From positions 1 through 7,434 of the forward strand of contig JBLNBX010000026.1 of the NCBI GenBank assembly GCA_050260275.1: 7,434 nt of DNA. Reading direction: 5' to 3'. Positions 5,677 to 7,434 of the stretch are shown here, piece after piece. The notes under the pieces were generated by a model. The model made no database searches. It was not told the DNA's origin and saw nothing but the letters and a program-made list of their open reading frames with translations. The position numbers were made by a program, and so were the translations under genes. Within the stretch, counting starts at the first letter, position 1. Each line of letters starts with the position of its first letter. This stretch comes from DATMXS01 sp050260275 (lineage in GTDB: Bacteria; Acidobacteriota; Terriglobia; Bryobacterales; Bryobacteraceae).

Positions 5677-7370
5677 GGCCGTCCGACTGGGCGGTGCTCG
5701 TGCTATCGCTTGTGGGCATAGTCGCCTACGGCATTTACAGGGGCCGCGGGAGCAACACCACCGAAAACTACCTGCTCGCGGGCAAGACGATGCCCTGGTA
5801 CGCCATGGCGCTGTCAATCATGGCGACGCAGGCGAGCGCCATCACGTTCATCTCGACCACCGGCCAGGCCTACGTGGATGGCATGCGGTTCGTGCAGTTC
5901 TACTTCGGGCTGCCGCTTGCGATGGTGATTCTCTGCGCGACCGCCGTTCCCATCTTTCACCGCGCGAAGGTCTACACCGCCTACGAGTATCTGGAGCAGC
6001 GCTTCGATGCGAAAACGCGTGCGCTTGTGAGCCTGATATTTCTTCTCCAGCGCGGCCTCGGAGTGGGTGTGGCGCTGTCTGCTCCCGCCATCGTGCTAAC
6101 TGTGATACTCGGCATCCCGAGCAACATCACCACGCTCATCATGGGAACGCTGGTGATCGTCTACACCGTCATGGGCGGCATCAAAGCAGTCACGTGGACG
6201 GATGTGCAGCAGATGGTGATCATCTTCATGGGCATGATCGCCGCGCTCGTAACGGCCATCGTGCTGCTGCCCGCAAATGTGACGCTCGGCGACGCAGTCG
6301 CGCTCGCCGGAGCGGCGGGAAAGCTCAACGCCGTCACGTTCAACTTCGATTGGAACGACCGCTACAACCTGTGGAGCGGCCTCATCGGCGGCGCTTTTCT
6401 GGCGCTGGCCTACTTCGGGACGGACCAGTCGCAGGTCCAGCGGTACCTCACCGGGAAATCGGTTACCCACAGCCGCCTGAGCCTGCTTTTCACGGCGGCG
6501 GCGAAGGTGCCGATGCAGTTTATCATCCTGTTCACCGGCGCAATGGTGTTCGTGTTCTTTGTCTACGAGAGGCCGCCGGTGCTGTTCAATCGCGTTGAGC
6601 TCGAGCGCGTGAGCGCCGCGGCTCCCGAGCAATACCGGGCCATCGAGTCGCGGTATTCCGCAGCCTTCGCTGAACGCCGCGCCTCGGCATCGGACCTGCT
6701 TGACGCCCGCCGCGCCCGCGACACCGCACGCGTCGAAGCCTCAACGGCCCGGTACAAAGCCGCGCAGCGCGAACTCGATGCCGCTCGCAGCGACGGCGCG
6801 CGGCTCGTCAAAACCACCGGTGGCGATCCCGATTTCAACGACACCAACCACATCTTTCTCTCATTCGTCACGCGCTACATGCCGGCAGGTCTGGTTGGGC
6901 TGGTGCTCGCGGCCATCTTCGCTGCAGCCATGTCCACGGCATCCGCGGAGATAAACTCGCTTGCGACGGTTTCCGTCATCGATCTCTACCGGCGTTACAT
7001 CAGCCGCAATGCGCCGGACCGGCATTACCTCTGGGCCTCGCGCGTGTTCACGGCAGTCTGGGGACTGTACGCGATGTGGTTCGCCGGCTACGGCGCGGGC
7101 CTGGGTTCGCTCATCGAAGCGGTGAACATGGTGGGGTCGCTTTTTTACGGCGGAATGCTCGGCGTATTCGTGCTGGCGTTCTTTTTCCCGCGAGTGGGCG
7201 GGACGGCGGCGTTCTGGGGCGTGCTAGCCGGCGAAGCGGCGATCTTCTACGCCCACCTCGCGACCAGCATTTCGTTCCTCTGGTACAACGTCGTCGGCTG
7301 CGTGGTGGTGATAGCCGTGGCGCTGGCGCTGTCCACTGTTGCGCCGCGCGCGACGCGGCAGAGCGCCTGA
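5673..7370 (+). CDS. Sodium:solute symporter (SSS/SLC5 family) with long extracytoplasmic loop insertion
   Basis: This is a Na+-coupled secondary transporter of the solute:sodium symporter family, 565 residues, inner membrane. Thirteen hydrophobic helices can be placed: about 6-22, 42-66, 74-95, 117-144, 151-168, 172-199, 233-249, 268-297, 394-437 (helix plus re-entrant continuation), 452-472, 476-505, 509-530 and 532-556. Core signatures are MALSIMATQASAITFISTTG (45-64) in TM1, GTDQSQVQRYLTGKS (249-263) and AAMSTASAEINSLATVSVID (418-437). By alignment to vSGLT from memory, Ala51, Ala418, Ser421 and Thr422 sit at Na2-site positions, so Na+ coupling is expected. An unusual charged, helical insertion (about 298-393) lies between core TM7 and TM8. 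The ATG overlaps the small gene's stop (ATGA), and its own ribosome-binding site is weak. The substrate cannot be read from sequence; the neighbouring exported deacetylase suggests a sugar or amino-sugar product. A PutP or PanF assignment is not supported. Confidence 0.96.
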   Translation: MRPSDWAVLVLSLVGIVAYGIYRGRGSNTTENYLLAGKTMPWYAMALSIMATQASAITFISTTGQAYVDGMRFVQFYFGLPLAMVILCATAVPIFHRAKVYTAYEYLEQRFDAKTRALVSLIFLLQRGLGVGVALSAPAIVLTVILGIPSNITTLIMGTLVIVYTVMGGIKAVTWTDVQQMVIIFMGMIAALVTAIVLLPANVTLGDAVALAGAAGKLNAVTFNFDWNDRYNLWSGLIGGAFLALAYFGTDQSQVQRYLTGKSVTHSRLSLLFTAAAKVPMQFIILFTGAMVFVFFVYERPPVLFNRVELERVSAAAPEQYRAIESRYSAAFAERRASASDLLDARRARDTARVEASTARYKAAQRELDAARSDGARLVKTTGGDPDFNDTNHIFLSFVTRYMPAGLVGLVLAAIFAAAMSTASAEINSLATVSVIDLYRRYISRNAPDRHYLWASRVFTAVWGLYAMWFAGYGAGLGSLIEAVNMVGSLFYGGMLGVFVLAFFFPRVGGTAAFWGVLAGEAAIFYAHLATSISFLWYNVVGCVVVIAVALALSTVAPRATRQSA

Positions 7371-7376
7371 ACTGGC

Positions 7377-7434
7377 CTATCGCCTGTGCGCCAGCAGCGG
7401 CGCCGCCGTCTTCGCGAAGTAGGTGATGATGATC
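7377..7434 (-). CDS. Possible C-terminal end of a convergent gene (partial)
   Basis: The minus-strand frame is open from the right edge to a TAG at 7377-7379 and would encode 18 residues, IIITYFAKTAAPLLAHRR. It would end 6 bp from the symporter stop in a tail-to-tail arrangement. The peptide looks like ordinary protein (a hydrophobic strand, then a short basic tail), but it is too short to assign to a family. An open frame of this length can occur by chance in GC-rich DNA. No convergent terminator hairpin is evident between the two stops. Confidence 0.4.
   Translation of the reverse strand, partial: IIITYFAKTAAPLLAHRR

Overview
This is a 7.4 kb, GC-rich (roughly two thirds G+C by eye), almost fully coding bacterial chromosomal window. 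Four things together suggest a Gram-negative, soil-type bacterium, most likely an Acidobacteriota member: the gcvT-gcvH-gcvPA order with a split P-protein, a haem-type bacterioferritin, a very large exported PIG-L/LmbE protein, and a sodium:solute symporter with a long extra loop. That taxonomic placement is inference from gene content, not a search result. There are no rRNA or tRNA genes, insertion sequences or CRISPR arrays.

Layout. (1) Positions 1-2319, minus strand: a glycine cleavage operon read right to left as gcvT, gcvH, gcvPA. gcvT and gcvH overlap by ATGA. gcvPA starts at TTG and runs off the left edge, so gcvPB presumably lies beyond it. (2) Positions 2320-2502: a divergent intergenic region with an AT-rich core, which must hold the promoters for both the gcv operon and the next gene. 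(3) Positions 2503-2976, plus strand: bacterioferritin with all ferroxidase ligands and the haem methionine. (4) Positions 2977-3097: a gap containing a perfect 10-bp inverted repeat with an inner stem. (5) Positions 3098-7370, plus strand: a tightly coupled three-gene unit joined by two ATGA overlaps. It encodes a secreted 821-residue PIG-L deacetylase-like protein with beta-rich and glutamine-amidotransferase-like C-terminal parts, then a 38-residue single-pass membrane protein, then a 13-TM SSS-family symporter. (6) Positions 7377-7434, minus strand: probably the last 18 codons of a convergent gene.

How it works together. GcvT, GcvH and GcvP carry out oxidative cleavage of glycine to CO2, ammonia and methylene-tetrahydrofolate. 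Bacterioferritin stores iron and is probably independent of its neighbours. The most interesting part is the PIG-L / mini-membrane-protein / symporter unit. Its arrangement suggests that an exported zinc hydrolase trims an N-acetylated (amino-sugar-like) compound outside the cytoplasm, and that a Na+-driven transporter with a small accessory subunit takes up the product. The coupling and domain content are visible in the sequence; the substrate and the functional link are inference.
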